A program made the position numbers and the translations under genes. Below are positions 43,872-52,692 of a DNA stretch of 64,000 bases, piece by piece; the first letter of the stretch is position 1, and every line of letters begins with the position of its first letter. Location: positions 930,001-994,000 of the forward strand of contig NZ_JAQNDK010000005.1 of the NCBI RefSeq assembly GCF_028368935.1, given 5' to 3'. A model generated the notes under the pieces. It did not search any database and was not told the origin of the DNA. It worked only from the letters and a program-made list of their open reading frames with translations. This DNA comes from Sorangium aterium. GTDB lineage: Bacteria > Myxococcota_A > Polyangia > Polyangiales > Polyangiaceae.

Positions 43872-45101
43872 CTACGCGGAGAACGCCTTCGAGGAGAGCA
43901 GCTCTCCCGGATCGCGCTCGGCCATGTCCTCGAAGCGCGGGAGGTCGGCGAGGCGGCGCGTCGTCGTGGCGGAGGTCTCGGGGTCGCGCTGGAACGCGAT
44001 CGCGCGGCTGAGGCCCTGCTTCGACACCCCCCGGAGCAGCGCGGGCGAGTGGGTCGTCGCCACGATCTGGCAGACGGAGGGCCGCGCCGCCCCCTCGAGG
44101 AGCTGCGCGAGCAGGCCGGCGCGCTCGGGGTGCATGCCGGCGTCCGGGTCCTCCACGAGGAGGAGCGAGCCCTCCGGCGCGGTGAGCACGCCGGCGATCT
44201 TGCCGAGCGCGCGCAGCGCGCCGTCCGGGAGGCTCGGCGCCGGGACGCGGGCGCCGCCCTTCTCGACGAGCACCATCATGACGTCGCCGAGGCCCGTCTC
44301 CGCGAACTCGATATCTTCGATCTCGGGCGCGAAGATCGAGCGCACCCAGCCGAGCACATCGGCCTTGTGCTCGGCCTCCTGGCAGAGCCAGCGGAGCACG
44401 GCGGAGAGGTTCTGCCCGCCGGCGCCGAGGTTCTCTATCTCGTGCGGCACGTAACCCCTCATCCGCGAAGGATCGATGTCGAGCGACAGCGTGCTCCGCA
44501 TCGCGACCTGGAGCGCGTTGCAGAGCGCGATGACGTCCGAGAGGCTCACGTCGTCGCCGCGCCCGCGGTGGTGCTCTATCTGGCCGAGCAGGCTGCGCCG
44601 CGCGGGGTTGCGATCCATCGACGCGAGCCGCATCGAGCGGCCCTTCTTCGACGCCGCCTTCATCACTCCGCCCGAGGCGAACCCCTCCAGCCCCTTCAGC
44701 GCCGACGCCGGCGTGTCGAAGAGCGTGCCCCCGGCCGACCTCGCCTCGAGCGACTCGTGCTCCACGATCACGTCAGGCTCGACCTGACACGTGATCTTGT
44801 GTGTGAGCTCCTCCTTCCCTATCGCCCATCGGCTCTCGATGGTGAACGATTTGGCGCCCCTGTGCGTGGCCCCTTGCGTGCCGCCGCGCAGGCCCGGCCA
44901 CACCTCGCGCTTGCCGTCGACGCGGCCGCGGAAGATGTCGCACAGCGGTAGATCCAGCCCGACGCCCTGCAGGAAACGCAGGGCGTCGAGGAAGTTGCTC
45001 TTCCCGGAGCCGTTGGCCCCGAGCAGCAGCGTGAAGGGGGCCAGCTCCACCGTTTGATCGGCGAAGCTCTTGAAGTTCCTGAGTCGAATAGATGTCAGCA
45101 T
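43872..45101 (-). CDS. AAA-family ATPase (RecF/SMC-like, stand-alone)
   Basis: The 409-residue protein starts MLTSIRLRNFKSFADQTVEL, the usual opening of RecF/OLD-like ATPases. Walker A is LLLGANGSGKSNFLDALRFL (about residues 27-46). An intervening lid region of about 250 residues follows. The C-terminal signature and Walker B are SLPDGALRALGKIAGVL and SLLLVEDPDAGMHPERAG, then the H-loop IVATTHSPALLRGV. There is no TOPRIM nuclease domain and no adjacent partner gene. This family includes putative ATP-dependent endonuclease subunits and defence components, but nothing here shows such a role. Confidence 0.85.
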   Translation of the reverse strand: MLTSIRLRNFKSFADQTVELAPFTLLLGANGSGKSNFLDALRFLQGVGLDLPLCDIFRGRVDGKREVWPGLRGGTQGATHRGAKSFTIESRWAIGKEELTHKITCQVEPDVIVEHESLEARSAGGTLFDTPASALKGLEGFASGGVMKAASKKGRSMRLASMDRNPARRSLLGQIEHHRGRGDDVSLSDVIALCNALQVAMRSTLSLDIDPSRMRGYVPHEIENLGAGGQNLSAVLRWLCQEAEHKADVLGWVRSIFAPEIEDIEFAETGLGDVMMVLVEKGGARVPAPSLPDGALRALGKIAGVLTAPEGSLLLVEDPDAGMHPERAGLLAQLLEGAARPSVCQIVATTHSPALLRGVSKQGLSRAIAFQRDPETSATTTRRLADLPRFEDMAERDPGELLSSKAFSA

Positions 45102-45166
45102 GCCTGGCCGCTCGCAGCGATCATGTGACCAGGCAGTCGGCCGGTTGTAAAGCGCCGGCCGACGGC

Positions 45167-46117
45167 TCAGCGAAAGTCGATGAGCTCGACGTCGAATACG
45201 AGCATGCCGGCGGGCGCGCCGGGGCGTGTGGGCTTGTCGCCGTAAGCGAGGTCGGCCGGTATCCAGAATCGCGCCTTCTCGCCTTTCACCATCAGCTGTA
45301 AGCCCTCGGTCCACCCCTTGATCACGCCACCCACCGGGAAGGTGGCCGGTTCGTCGCGGACGATCGAGCTGTCGAACATCTTCCCGTCGGTCGTCCAGCC
45401 CGTGTAGTGGACGGTGGCGCGGCTCGTCGGCTTCGGGTGCTCGGTGCCCGTGCCCTTCTGCAGGACCTGGTAGGCGAGCCCGGAGGCGGTCTTCGTCGCG
45501 GTCTTCGGCGCCGCCTTCACGTCCTTCGGCGCGGGCGGCGGCTTCGGCGCGGGGGCGAAGTCGAGCAGCTCGACGTCGAACACCAGCATTCCGGCCGGGG
45601 CGCCCGGGCGGGTCGGCTTGTCGCCATAGGCGAGGTCCCCGGGGATCCAGAGGCGGCGCTTCTCGCCCTTGCTCATGAGCTGGAGCGCTTCCGTCCACCC
45701 CTTGATCACGCCGCCCACCGGGAAGGTGGCCGGCTCGTTGCGGACGATGGAGCTGTCGAACATCTTCCCGTCCGTGGTCCACCCCGTGTAGTGGACCGTC
45801 ACCTTGTCGTCCGGGCCGGGATGCGCCTTCTCCTTGCTCGGCGCCAGCACCTTGAACGCGAGGCCCGATGCGGTCTTCTGCGCGTCGGCGGGCGGCGCCG
45901 CGACGTCTGGCGGCGCGGGCAGGCCGGCGGGCTCTTCGGGCTGCTGCGGCGCGGCGGGGGGCTCAGGGGTGGGCGGCGGCGGCGGGGCCTGGTTGACCGA
46001 GACGCTCACCGGCGCGTCGGCGGTCGCCTGTGAGGCAGGCTTCGGGTCGCACGCGGTGAGGGGGACGGCGAGCATCGCAACGAGGACGAGGGAAAAGCGC
46101 TTCATGCGCGGCTTCAT
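45167..46117 (-). CDS. Lipoprotein with two tandem FKBP-type prolyl isomerase domains
   Basis: The 316-residue product has a signal and lipobox VPLTAC, then a Pro/Ala linker. Two FKBP domains follow (about residues 85-190 and 215-316). Each has KVTVHYTGWTTDGKMFDSSI or the equivalent, FPVGGVIKGWTE, and LAYGDKPTRPGAPAGMLVFD then VELLDF. The copies share most residues and long DNA identity, so the duplication looks recent. FKBPs catalyse cis-trans prolyl isomerisation; the active-site Tyr, Phe, Asp and Trp are present in both. It probably folds proteins in the periplasm. The start at 46117 (MKPRMKRFS) gives a good signal; GTG 46159 is an alternative. Confidence 0.9.
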   Translation of the reverse strand: MKPRMKRFSLVLVAMLAVPLTACDPKPASQATADAPVSVSVNQAPPPPPTPEPPAAPQQPEEPAGLPAPPDVAAPPADAQKTASGLAFKVLAPSKEKAHPGPDDKVTVHYTGWTTDGKMFDSSIVRNEPATFPVGGVIKGWTEALQLMSKGEKRRLWIPGDLAYGDKPTRPGAPAGMLVFDVELLDFAPAPKPPPAPKDVKAAPKTATKTASGLAYQVLQKGTGTEHPKPTSRATVHYTGWTTDGKMFDSSIVRDEPATFPVGGVIKGWTEGLQLMVKGEKARFWIPADLAYGDKPTRPGAPAGMLVFDVELIDFR

Positions 46118-46282
46118 AGCTCGTCTGCCGTCGAGGGCCGGTATTTTTGTGAGGTGCACGCCGTGGTTCCGACGGATGTGGATCCGACAGGGGACGTCGG
46201 CGGCCGGCCGTCCGTCGGGCCTCCATTCCGCGGTTCGAGGGATCTCGACCTGACTGCGAGGACGGTCTAGCGTGCGCCCGCC

Positions 46283-49054
46283 ATGGGGAGATCGATATAT
46301 TTCTTCGGCGCAGGGCAGGCGGACGGGGACGCTCAGCAGAAGGATCTGCTCGGCGGAAAGGGCGCGGGGCTCGCGGAGATGACCCGCCTCGGCATCCCCG
46401 TGCCGCCGGGCTTCACGGTCACCACCGAGGTCTGCAACGCCTATTACGCTTCAGGGAAGGCGCTCCCCGCCGGCGTCGAGGACGAGATCAAGGCGGCGAT
46501 CGGCCGGCTGGAGTCGCTGCGCGGCGCGGGGTTCGGCAGCCCCGAGGCGCCGCTGCTCGTGTCGGTCCGCTCGGGCGCGCGCGCGTCCATGCCGGGAATG
46601 ATGGATACCATCCTGAACCTCGGCCTGAACGACGAGATCGCGCGGGGGCTCGCGCGGCGAACGGGCAGCGAGCGATTCGCGCTCGACGCCTATCGGCGGT
46701 TCATCCTGGCGTATGCCGATATCGTGCTCGGCGTGCCCCGCGACCGCTTCGAGGAGGCGCTCGGCCGCGCGCGCAGGCAGGCCGCCGCGAAGCTCGGCGT
46801 CGACGCGACGCGCCTGAACTCGGCCGAGCTCGAGCGCAAGGTGCCCGACTCCCAGCTCGATCCGGAGTCGCTCGCGGCCTTGATCCAGCGGCAGAAGGAT
46901 ATCGTCCTCGGGGCGACGGGCCGCCCGTTCCCCGACGAGCCCTACGCGCAGCTCTGGGGGGCGATCGGCGCCGTATTCGATAGCTGGAAGAACCACCGGG
47001 CCCAGGTATACCGGAAGATGCACGATATCCCGGAGGCCTGGGGGACGGCTTGCACCGTCCAGGTGATGGTGTTCGGCAACCTGGGTGACGACTCCGGCAC
47101 GGGGGTCGCGTTCACGCGCGATCCGTCGACCGGAGAGCGGCGCTTCTATGGCGAGTGGCTCCCCAACGCGCAGGGCGAGGACGTCGTCGCGGGGGTGCGC
47201 ACGCCGCACCCGCTGTCGATCATCGGCACTGGCGAGGGCGGCGGCGGTGTAGGTGACGAGAGCTCGCTCGAGGCGCGGATGCCCGCGGCGTACGCGGCGC
47301 TCGTCGAGGTGCAGGGCAAGCTCGAGCAGCACTTCCGCGACGTGCAGGACCTGGAGTTCACGATCCAGCAGGGCGAGCTCTTCCTGCTCCAGTGCCGCAC
47401 CGCCAAGCGCACGGGCCGCGCGGCCGTGCGCATCGCGGTCGAGATGGCCAAGGAGGGCCTGATCAGCCAGCGGGAGGCGATCCTGCGGGTGGATCCGGGC
47501 TCGATCGATCAGCTGCTGCACCCGAGCATCGACCCGAGCGCGCCGAAGGAGCTGCTCGCGCGCGGCCTGCCGGCGAGCCCCGGGGCGGCGACGGGGCAGG
47601 TGGTGTTCAGCGCGGACGAGGCGGAGCGGCGCGCCGGCCAGGGCAGGGCGGTCATCCTCGTGCGCTCCGAGACGTCGCCGGAGGACATCCACGGCATGAA
47701 GGCGGCGCGCGGCATCCTGACGGCCCGCGGCGGCATGACGAGCCACGCGGCCGTGGTGGCGCGGGGGATGGGCAAGAGCTGCGTCGCCGGCTGCTCGGCC
47801 ATCAGCGTGAGCCAGGGCCGTATGGCCGTGACGATCTACGACGATCACGGGCGCGCGACCGGCACCATCACGGTGAAGGACGGCGACCTGATCACGCTCG
47901 ACGGCGGCACCGGCACCGTTTACCTCGGGGCGGTGCCGACCATCCCGGCGGCGCTGAGCGGCGAGTTCGAGGAGCTCATGGCCTGGGCCGACGCGGTCCG
48001 GCGCCTCAGGGTGCGGTCGAACGCCGACACGCCGCACGATGCGAGGACGGCGCGCAACTTCGGCGCGGAGGGCATCGGGCTCTGCCGCACCGAGCACATG
48101 TTCTTCGACGAGGAGCGCATCCAGGCGGTGCGGGAGATGATCCTCGCGGACGGCGAGCTCGGGCGGCGGCGCGCGCTCGCGAAGCTGCTCCCGTTCCAGC
48201 GCAGCGATTTCGTGGGCGTCTTCCGGGAGATGGCCGGGCTGCCGGTGACGATCCGGCTGCTCGATCCGCCGCTGCACGAGTTCTTGCCGCAGGACGAGGC
48301 GCAGCTCCAGCAGCTCTCGCGGGCGACGGGCGTCTCCGCGGAGGATCTCCAGCGCAAGAGCGCGGAGCTCGCCGAGTACAACCCCATGCTCGGCCACCGC
48401 GGCTGCCGGCTGGCGATCACGTCGCCGGAGATCTACGAGATGCAGGCGCGCGCCATCCTCGAGGCGGCGTGCGAGGTCGCGGCGGCGGGCATCGAGGTGG
48501 AGCCGGAGATCATGATCCCGCTCAGCATGACCCGGCGCGAGCTCGCCCTCACGCGCGCGCTCGTCGAGGGGGTCGCGGAGAAGGTCTTCGCCGAGAAGGG
48601 GCGGCGGGTCGACGTCCGGTTCGGGACGATGATCGAGCTCCCGCGCGCCGCGCTCAGGGCCGGCGAGCTGGCCGAGGAGGCCGAGTTCTTCAGCTTCGGC
48701 ACGAACGACCTCACGCAGACGGCCCTGGGCATCTCGCGCGACGACGCGGGCCGGTTCCTCGGCGCGTACGTCGAGGCCGGCATCTTCGCGAAGGATCCGT
48801 TCCAGTCGCTGGACGTGCCCGGCGTCGGAGAGCTCGTCGAGATCGGGCGGGATCGAGGGCGCGCGGCGCGGCCCGGGCTGAAGCTCGGTATCTGCGGCGA
48901 GCACGGCGGCGATCCGAGCTCGATTGCGTTCTTCGAGAGGGCGGGGCTCGACTACGTGTCTTGCTCCCCGTTCCGCGTCCCCATCGCCCGCCTCGCCGCG
49001 GCGCAGGCGGCGCTCGCGGCCGAGGCCGCGAGGGGTCCGCGCGCGACGGACTGA
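46283..49054 (+). CDS. ppdK: Pyruvate, phosphate dikinase
   Basis: The 923-residue enzyme interconverts pyruvate, ATP and Pi with PEP, AMP and PPi. The N-terminal ATP-grasp domain opens KDLLGGKGAGLAEMTRLGIP and continues VPPGFTVTTEVC. The swivelling domain has the phosphorylated His (about residue 488) in LTARGGMTSHAAVVARGMGK. The PEP/pyruvate barrel has ALGISRDDAGRF, FSFGTNDLTQT and GICGEHGGDPSSIAFF with the catalytic Cys. The length matches other bacterial PPDKs (about 880-920). No regulatory protein (DUF299) gene is next to it. It diverges from the FKBP gene across 165 bp; a hairpin lies 53 bp after the stop. Confidence 0.96.
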   Translation: MGRSIYFFGAGQADGDAQQKDLLGGKGAGLAEMTRLGIPVPPGFTVTTEVCNAYYASGKALPAGVEDEIKAAIGRLESLRGAGFGSPEAPLLVSVRSGARASMPGMMDTILNLGLNDEIARGLARRTGSERFALDAYRRFILAYADIVLGVPRDRFEEALGRARRQAAAKLGVDATRLNSAELERKVPDSQLDPESLAALIQRQKDIVLGATGRPFPDEPYAQLWGAIGAVFDSWKNHRAQVYRKMHDIPEAWGTACTVQVMVFGNLGDDSGTGVAFTRDPSTGERRFYGEWLPNAQGEDVVAGVRTPHPLSIIGTGEGGGGVGDESSLEARMPAAYAALVEVQGKLEQHFRDVQDLEFTIQQGELFLLQCRTAKRTGRAAVRIAVEMAKEGLISQREAILRVDPGSIDQLLHPSIDPSAPKELLARGLPASPGAATGQVVFSADEAERRAGQGRAVILVRSETSPEDIHGMKAARGILTARGGMTSHAAVVARGMGKSCVAGCSAISVSQGRMAVTIYDDHGRATGTITVKDGDLITLDGGTGTVYLGAVPTIPAALSGEFEELMAWADAVRRLRVRSNADTPHDARTARNFGAEGIGLCRTEHMFFDEERIQAVREMILADGELGRRRALAKLLPFQRSDFVGVFREMAGLPVTIRLLDPPLHEFLPQDEAQLQQLSRATGVSAEDLQRKSAELAEYNPMLGHRGCRLAITSPEIYEMQARAILEAACEVAAAGIEVEPEIMIPLSMTRRELALTRALVEGVAEKVFAEKGRRVDVRFGTMIELPRAALRAGELAEEAEFFSFGTNDLTQTALGISRDDAGRFLGAYVEAGIFAKDPFQSLDVPGVGELVEIGRDRGRAARPGLKLGICGEHGGDPSSIAFFERAGLDYVSCSPFRVPIARLAAAQAALAAEAARGPRATD

Positions 49055-49106
49055 CACCCGCCGTCCGGCGACATATGCCCGGAGAGGGCGTCGGGACATC
49101 CGTTCT

Positions 49107-49133
49107 CACGAGCGTGCTTTGATTACGCTCGTG
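49107..49133 (+). terminator. Hairpin downstream of ppdK
   Basis: A perfect 9-bp stem CACGAGCGT / ACGCTCGTG with a 9-base AT-rich loop, 53 bp after the stop. It is followed by a short T-containing stretch (gctttggt). Confidence 0.65.
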
Positions 49134-49256
49134 CGAGCTTTGGTATCTCGCCAAGTCTGCTAAACCAGGAACCTCGCTGTTCATCGCCGGTGTCTCGCCG
49201 GGCGCGCCTGCCTGCCCGAGCCGCACCACCGCGCGCTGGCGAGACATGGAGGTTTC

Positions 49257-50801
49257 ATGCGTCATCTCGGCGTCTCCTCTGCGCTCCTCGCATTTCTCGG
49301 GGCCGCGACATCGGGTGTGTTCGTCGCGGTCGGCTGCCATGCCTCGGGCCCGCGCCCCGAGCTCGGCGCGAGCGGCGGCGCGCCCGGGGGCGGCGGAGGC
49401 GGCGCGGGCGGCGGCGGCGCGTCCGAGGGCGGCAGCGGCAGCGGTGATTTCGTTCCGGATGACGGCCTTGGCGGGGCTGCCCCCGGCGACGACGACGGCG
49501 GCGGGGGCGATGCTGCCGTGAACCCGTGCGGGACCCAGTGCGGCCCCGAGGAGCTCTGCGATCTCAACCACCTCGGCCTCGACGACGACTGCGACGGTCA
49601 GGTCGACGAGACGTGCTCCTGCGTCGCGGGGCAGGCGCACGCGTGCTTCATGGGCGATCCTTCGTACCGCGCGGCGGAGGGGTGTTTTCCTGGCACCGAG
49701 CTTTGCAACGAGGTGGGGGTCTGGGGGCCGTGCGTCGGCGGCAGCCACGCGACGGAGGCCTGCTTCAGCGAGAACCCCGCGGGGTGCCACGCGCTGAGGG
49801 TGCCTCCGTTCGCGAACGTGGATCTGAAGGAGGGGACAGGCACGTTCAGCGTGGACGCCGAGCCTGGCTCGGAGACATGGAGCGTCGTTTGCCCCGCGGG
49901 CATCGATCCCTGTCCGGCGGTGTCCGGAGCGAGCCCGGCGGATGACTACAAGCCGCTCCAGTCGGGGGAGTACAAGGTCATCTACACGAAGCGCCTCGCG
50001 GACGGCGCGACCGACTCTTGCGAGTATGCCCTTTACGTCGGCGCGCCCGGCCTGCGGGTCGAGCTCGAGTGGGAGCACGACCTCGGCGGCCAAGGGGTGG
50101 ATCTCGATCTGCACCTGCACAAGCCGGGCGACACGCAGCCGTGGGCGGTCTCCGGCTCGCCGAACGACTGCGGCTACAACAACTGCACCGTGGACACGCT
50201 GGGGTCGGATCCGGAGCTCCGGTGGTTCAGCGACGGCGCGTCGCCGCCGGAGCCGGTGAGCTGGTATGCGGACCCGGAGGCGGCCAAGAACACGTGTTAT
50301 TTCGCCCCTCGCGGCGCCGGGCAGGCGTGGCGCGATCTCGATCAGGGTTGCTATAACCCGCGGCTCGACATCGACAACATCACGTGCGACCCCGACGTCA
50401 CGAACCCGGACAGCGATGATTTTTGCGCGCCCGAGAACATCAACGTGGATTTTCCGCCGTTCGGCCAGTGGACGCGGATCGGCGTCCATTACTACTCGGC
50501 TCATGGCCGGAATTACGCGGTCCATCCGCGGATCAAGATCTTCTGCAATGGCTCCCTCGGGGCGGATCTCGGCCCGACCGGGTTCTACGACCCGGAGGCG
50601 CCCGTCACGTTCGCGCCGGCCGACGGGAGCACCCGGTACTGGCTGGTCGCCGACGTCGCGTTCGTCGATGGGGGGGAGTGCGGGGAGGACACCTGCGTGG
50701 TGAGGCCGCTCTACGAGGACGAGACGCTGAAGACGCCGCTGCTGACGACGCGGTCGTCCGTGGAGTCGAGCTTCGGTCCGGCGTACCCGCCGCCGCCCTG
50801 A
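49257..50801 (+). CDS. Secreted lipoprotein with MopE-like motif
   Basis: ATG 49257, with GGAGG upstream, gives 514 residues. The signal ends VAVGC (lipobox), followed by a Gly/Ser-rich linker. HLGLDDDCDGQVDETCSC is the MopE/Ca-binding pattern (DxDNDCDGxxDE) common in myxobacterial surface proteins. The remaining 380 residues are Cys-rich and beta-rich (VDLDLHLHKPGDTQPWAVSG; CYFAPRGAGQAWRDLDQGCY; WTRIGVHYYSAHGRNYAVHP). The DLDLHL block resembles a jelly-roll or YfaP-like region (weak). The protein is predicted to be at the outer surface. It has its own downstream hairpin (50816-50841). Confidence 0.82.
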   Translation: MRHLGVSSALLAFLGAATSGVFVAVGCHASGPRPELGASGGAPGGGGGGAGGGGASEGGSGSGDFVPDDGLGGAAPGDDDGGGGDAAVNPCGTQCGPEELCDLNHLGLDDDCDGQVDETCSCVAGQAHACFMGDPSYRAAEGCFPGTELCNEVGVWGPCVGGSHATEACFSENPAGCHALRVPPFANVDLKEGTGTFSVDAEPGSETWSVVCPAGIDPCPAVSGASPADDYKPLQSGEYKVIYTKRLADGATDSCEYALYVGAPGLRVELEWEHDLGGQGVDLDLHLHKPGDTQPWAVSGSPNDCGYNNCTVDTLGSDPELRWFSDGASPPEPVSWYADPEAAKNTCYFAPRGAGQAWRDLDQGCYNPRLDIDNITCDPDVTNPDSDDFCAPENINVDFPPFGQWTRIGVHYYSAHGRNYAVHPRIKIFCNGSLGADLGPTGFYDPEAPVTFAPADGSTRYWLVADVAFVDGGECGEDTCVVRPLYEDETLKTPLLTTRSSVESSFGPAYPPPP

Positions 50802-50815
50802 TCGCCGGTCTCCCC

Positions 50816-50841
50816 GGGGCCGCGGGGGCGCCTGCGGCCCC
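50816..50841 (+). terminator. Hairpin after the MopE-like lipoprotein
   Basis: An 8-bp stem GGGGCCGC / GCGGCCCC with a 10-base loop, 14 bp after the stop. No U-tract. Confidence 0.55.
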
Positions 50842-50888
50842 GCGCGCGGGCGCTTTACAGGCGCGGCGGGGCGGTGCACGCTAGCGGC

Positions 50889-51620
50889 ATGGGCATCTTC
50901 GACCGGATGGGAAAGGTCATCTCGAGCAACGTCAACGCGCTCCTCGACAAGGCGGAAGATCCGAAAAAGTCGCTGGATCTCATCGTCGAGGAGATGAAGG
51001 ACCAGGTCCGCGCGGCGCGGAAGGAGCTGGTCGACGCGGTGGCGGCCGAGAAGGTGCTGCGCAAGAAGGTCGACGAGCTCGACGCCGAGGCGGAGAAGTG
51101 GGAGAAGCGCGCCGAGCTCGCGCTGAAGGCGAACGACGAGAAGCTCGCCCGCGAGGCGCTCGTGCAGAAGAAGCGCGTGGTGGGCGAGCGCGACCGCGCC
51201 GAGGCGATGCGCGCGGAGCAGCGCTCGGCGGTGCTCTCGATGAAGACCGAGCTCGAGCGCATGGAGGCCAAGCAGGAGGAGTTCCAGGCGCGGAAGGGCA
51301 CGCTGGCGGCGCAGATCCAGCAGCAGCGCGCCGGCGGCGGCGCCGAGGGGCTCGGGGCGCGGGGCGGCCAGAGCGCCTTCTCCGAGTTCCGGCGGATGGA
51401 GGAGCAGGTCGAGGGGCAGGTGGCGCAGGTCGCGGCGTCGCGCGAGATCGAGGAGGCGATCTCCGGCGGCGGGCTGTCGGCGGCCGAGCTGGAGGCGAAG
51501 TTCGCCCAGCTGGAGCACGGCCGCGGGGGCGCCGGCGGCGGCAGCGCGGACAAGCCGGGCGGGGCGGCGGTCGACGACGAGCTCGCCGCGCTGAAGAAGC
51601 GGATCCGGATCGGGTCCTGA
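50889..51620 (+). CDS. PspA/IM30-family membrane-stress protein
   Basis: The 243-residue coiled-coil protein starts MGIFDRMGKVISSNVNALLD then KAEDPKKSLDLIVEEMKDQV, the amphipathic start of PspA/Vipp1 proteins that binds membranes. Long heptad helices follow (ELVDAVAAEKVLRKKVDELD; EREALVQKKR-type blocks; MKTELERMEAKQEEFQARKG). The C-terminal part is Gly-rich and ends with a short helix (DDELAALKKRIRIG). Family members form ESCRT-III-like assemblies that protect damaged inner membrane. No pspF, pspB or pspC is adjacent; control is not visible. Confidence 0.9.
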   Translation: MGIFDRMGKVISSNVNALLDKAEDPKKSLDLIVEEMKDQVRAARKELVDAVAAEKVLRKKVDELDAEAEKWEKRAELALKANDEKLAREALVQKKRVVGERDRAEAMRAEQRSAVLSMKTELERMEAKQEEFQARKGTLAAQIQQQRAGGGAEGLGARGGQSAFSEFRRMEEQVEGQVAQVAASREIEEAISGGGLSAAELEAKFAQLEHGRGGAGGGSADKPGGAAVDDELAALKKRIRIGS

Positions 51621-51914
51621 GGGGCCGAGAACCCAGAAGAAGCGCGGCACGAGGGCGGGGGAGCGGCGGCCGTCCTCGCCGGACGCGCTCCGCGGCGCCG
51701 GCGATGCATCGAGCGTCATTCTGCCTCGGCGAGCATCCTTCCTTCGACAGGTGACGAAGGCGCCGCCATGAAGCGGCGCGGGCGACATCCCGCAGATCGG
51801 CGCGACCGCCGGGGGTGTGTCGCGAGATTGTGGGTTCAGCCGTCTGGGCCGATATTTTTGGCGCCTTTGTAGCTCATGTTACGCTGTCGCGCGTCACAGA
51901 GAGCCGAGGTGCGA

Positions 51915-52628
51915 ATGAAGTGGATATCGATCGTCTTTCTTGGGTGCTCGCTGGTTGCCTGCGGGGATGACGAGGTCAGCTTTGGCAGCGGCGGCGCGGG
52001 CGCGGGCGGTCATGCCGCAGGTGGCGGCGGCGCGGGCACGAGCGGCAGTGCCGAAGGCGGCGGCGGCGCGGGCGCGGGCGGCAATGCGGAAGGCGGCGGC
52101 GGCGCAGGCACGGGCGCGGGCGGCAGTGCCGAAGGTGGCGGCGGCGCGGGCATGGGCGGCAGTGCGGAAGGCGGTGGCGGCGCAGGCACGGGCGGCAGTG
52201 CGGAGGGCGGCGGCGGCGCAGGCACGGGCGGCAGCGCGGAGGGCGGCGGCGGCGCGGGCGGCAGCAGCCTCGATACGACGGAGCTCGCGATCGCTGCCGA
52301 CGAAGCCGCCACGGCGGGCTGCGCGACGTTCGTGGACGGGGCCTGGGGCGTCGGGGAGACCGACTTCATCGACGGCGAGCCCACCAACGACGCGTGCGCC
52401 CTGGTGCCCGTGCTGGTCGAGGGAGATCCCTATTGGATCGCGTCGCGCGAGTTCGAGGGGGACATCCATATCGACATCCTGGAGCACTCCTTCTCGGATG
52501 CAACGGCGGCTATCGGCGAGGGGCGCCATTCGTTCGTCCTCCGCAACTTCACGTTCGATGCGATCTTCTCCGGGACCCTCGATGTGGCGGACGTGACGGA
52601 TGACGCCGTCACCCTGTCGATCCAATAG
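51915..52628 (+). CDS. Lipoprotein with GGGGAG-repeat linker
   Basis: ATG 51915 gives 237 residues. The lipobox is SLVAC. The linker (residues 25-125) consists of about eight repeats of GSAEGGGGAGTG or variants. A C-terminal folded domain (residues 130-237) follows, with beta-rich content (EGDPYWIASREFEGDIHIDI; HSFVLRNFTFDAIFSGTLDV). The layout (short lipid anchor, long flexible linker, small globular end) would hold the domain away from the outer membrane. No family recognised. It converges on the hybrid kinase gene with 64 bp between the stops. Confidence 0.78.
   Translation: MKWISIVFLGCSLVACGDDEVSFGSGGAGAGGHAAGGGGAGTSGSAEGGGGAGAGGNAEGGGGAGTGAGGSAEGGGGAGMGGSAEGGGGAGTGGSAEGGGGAGTGGSAEGGGGAGGSSLDTTELAIAADEAATAGCATFVDGAWGVGETDFIDGEPTNDACALVPVLVEGDPYWIASREFEGDIHIDILEHSFSDATAAIGEGRHSFVLRNFTFDAIFSGTLDVADVTDDAVTLSIQ
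52010..52262 (+). repeat. Tandem Gly-rich coding repeats
   Basis: About eight units of 30-36 bp built on GGCAGTGCSGAAGGCGGCGG occur inside the 51915 lipoprotein gene. The copies differ at few positions, pointing to recent expansion. Unit lengths keep the reading frame. Confidence 0.85.
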
Positions 52629-52692
52629 AGCCCGCCGCAGGGAAGAAGGAGCCGCGACGAGGAGGCGCCGGCGAGGAAGAGAGCGGCTCCGG

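Noticed and set aside
43872-45101. AAA ATPase as part of an anti-phage defence system
   Set aside because: There is no TOPRIM, nuclease, reverse transcriptase or helicase partner beside it; neighbours are an FKBP and a haem lipoprotein.
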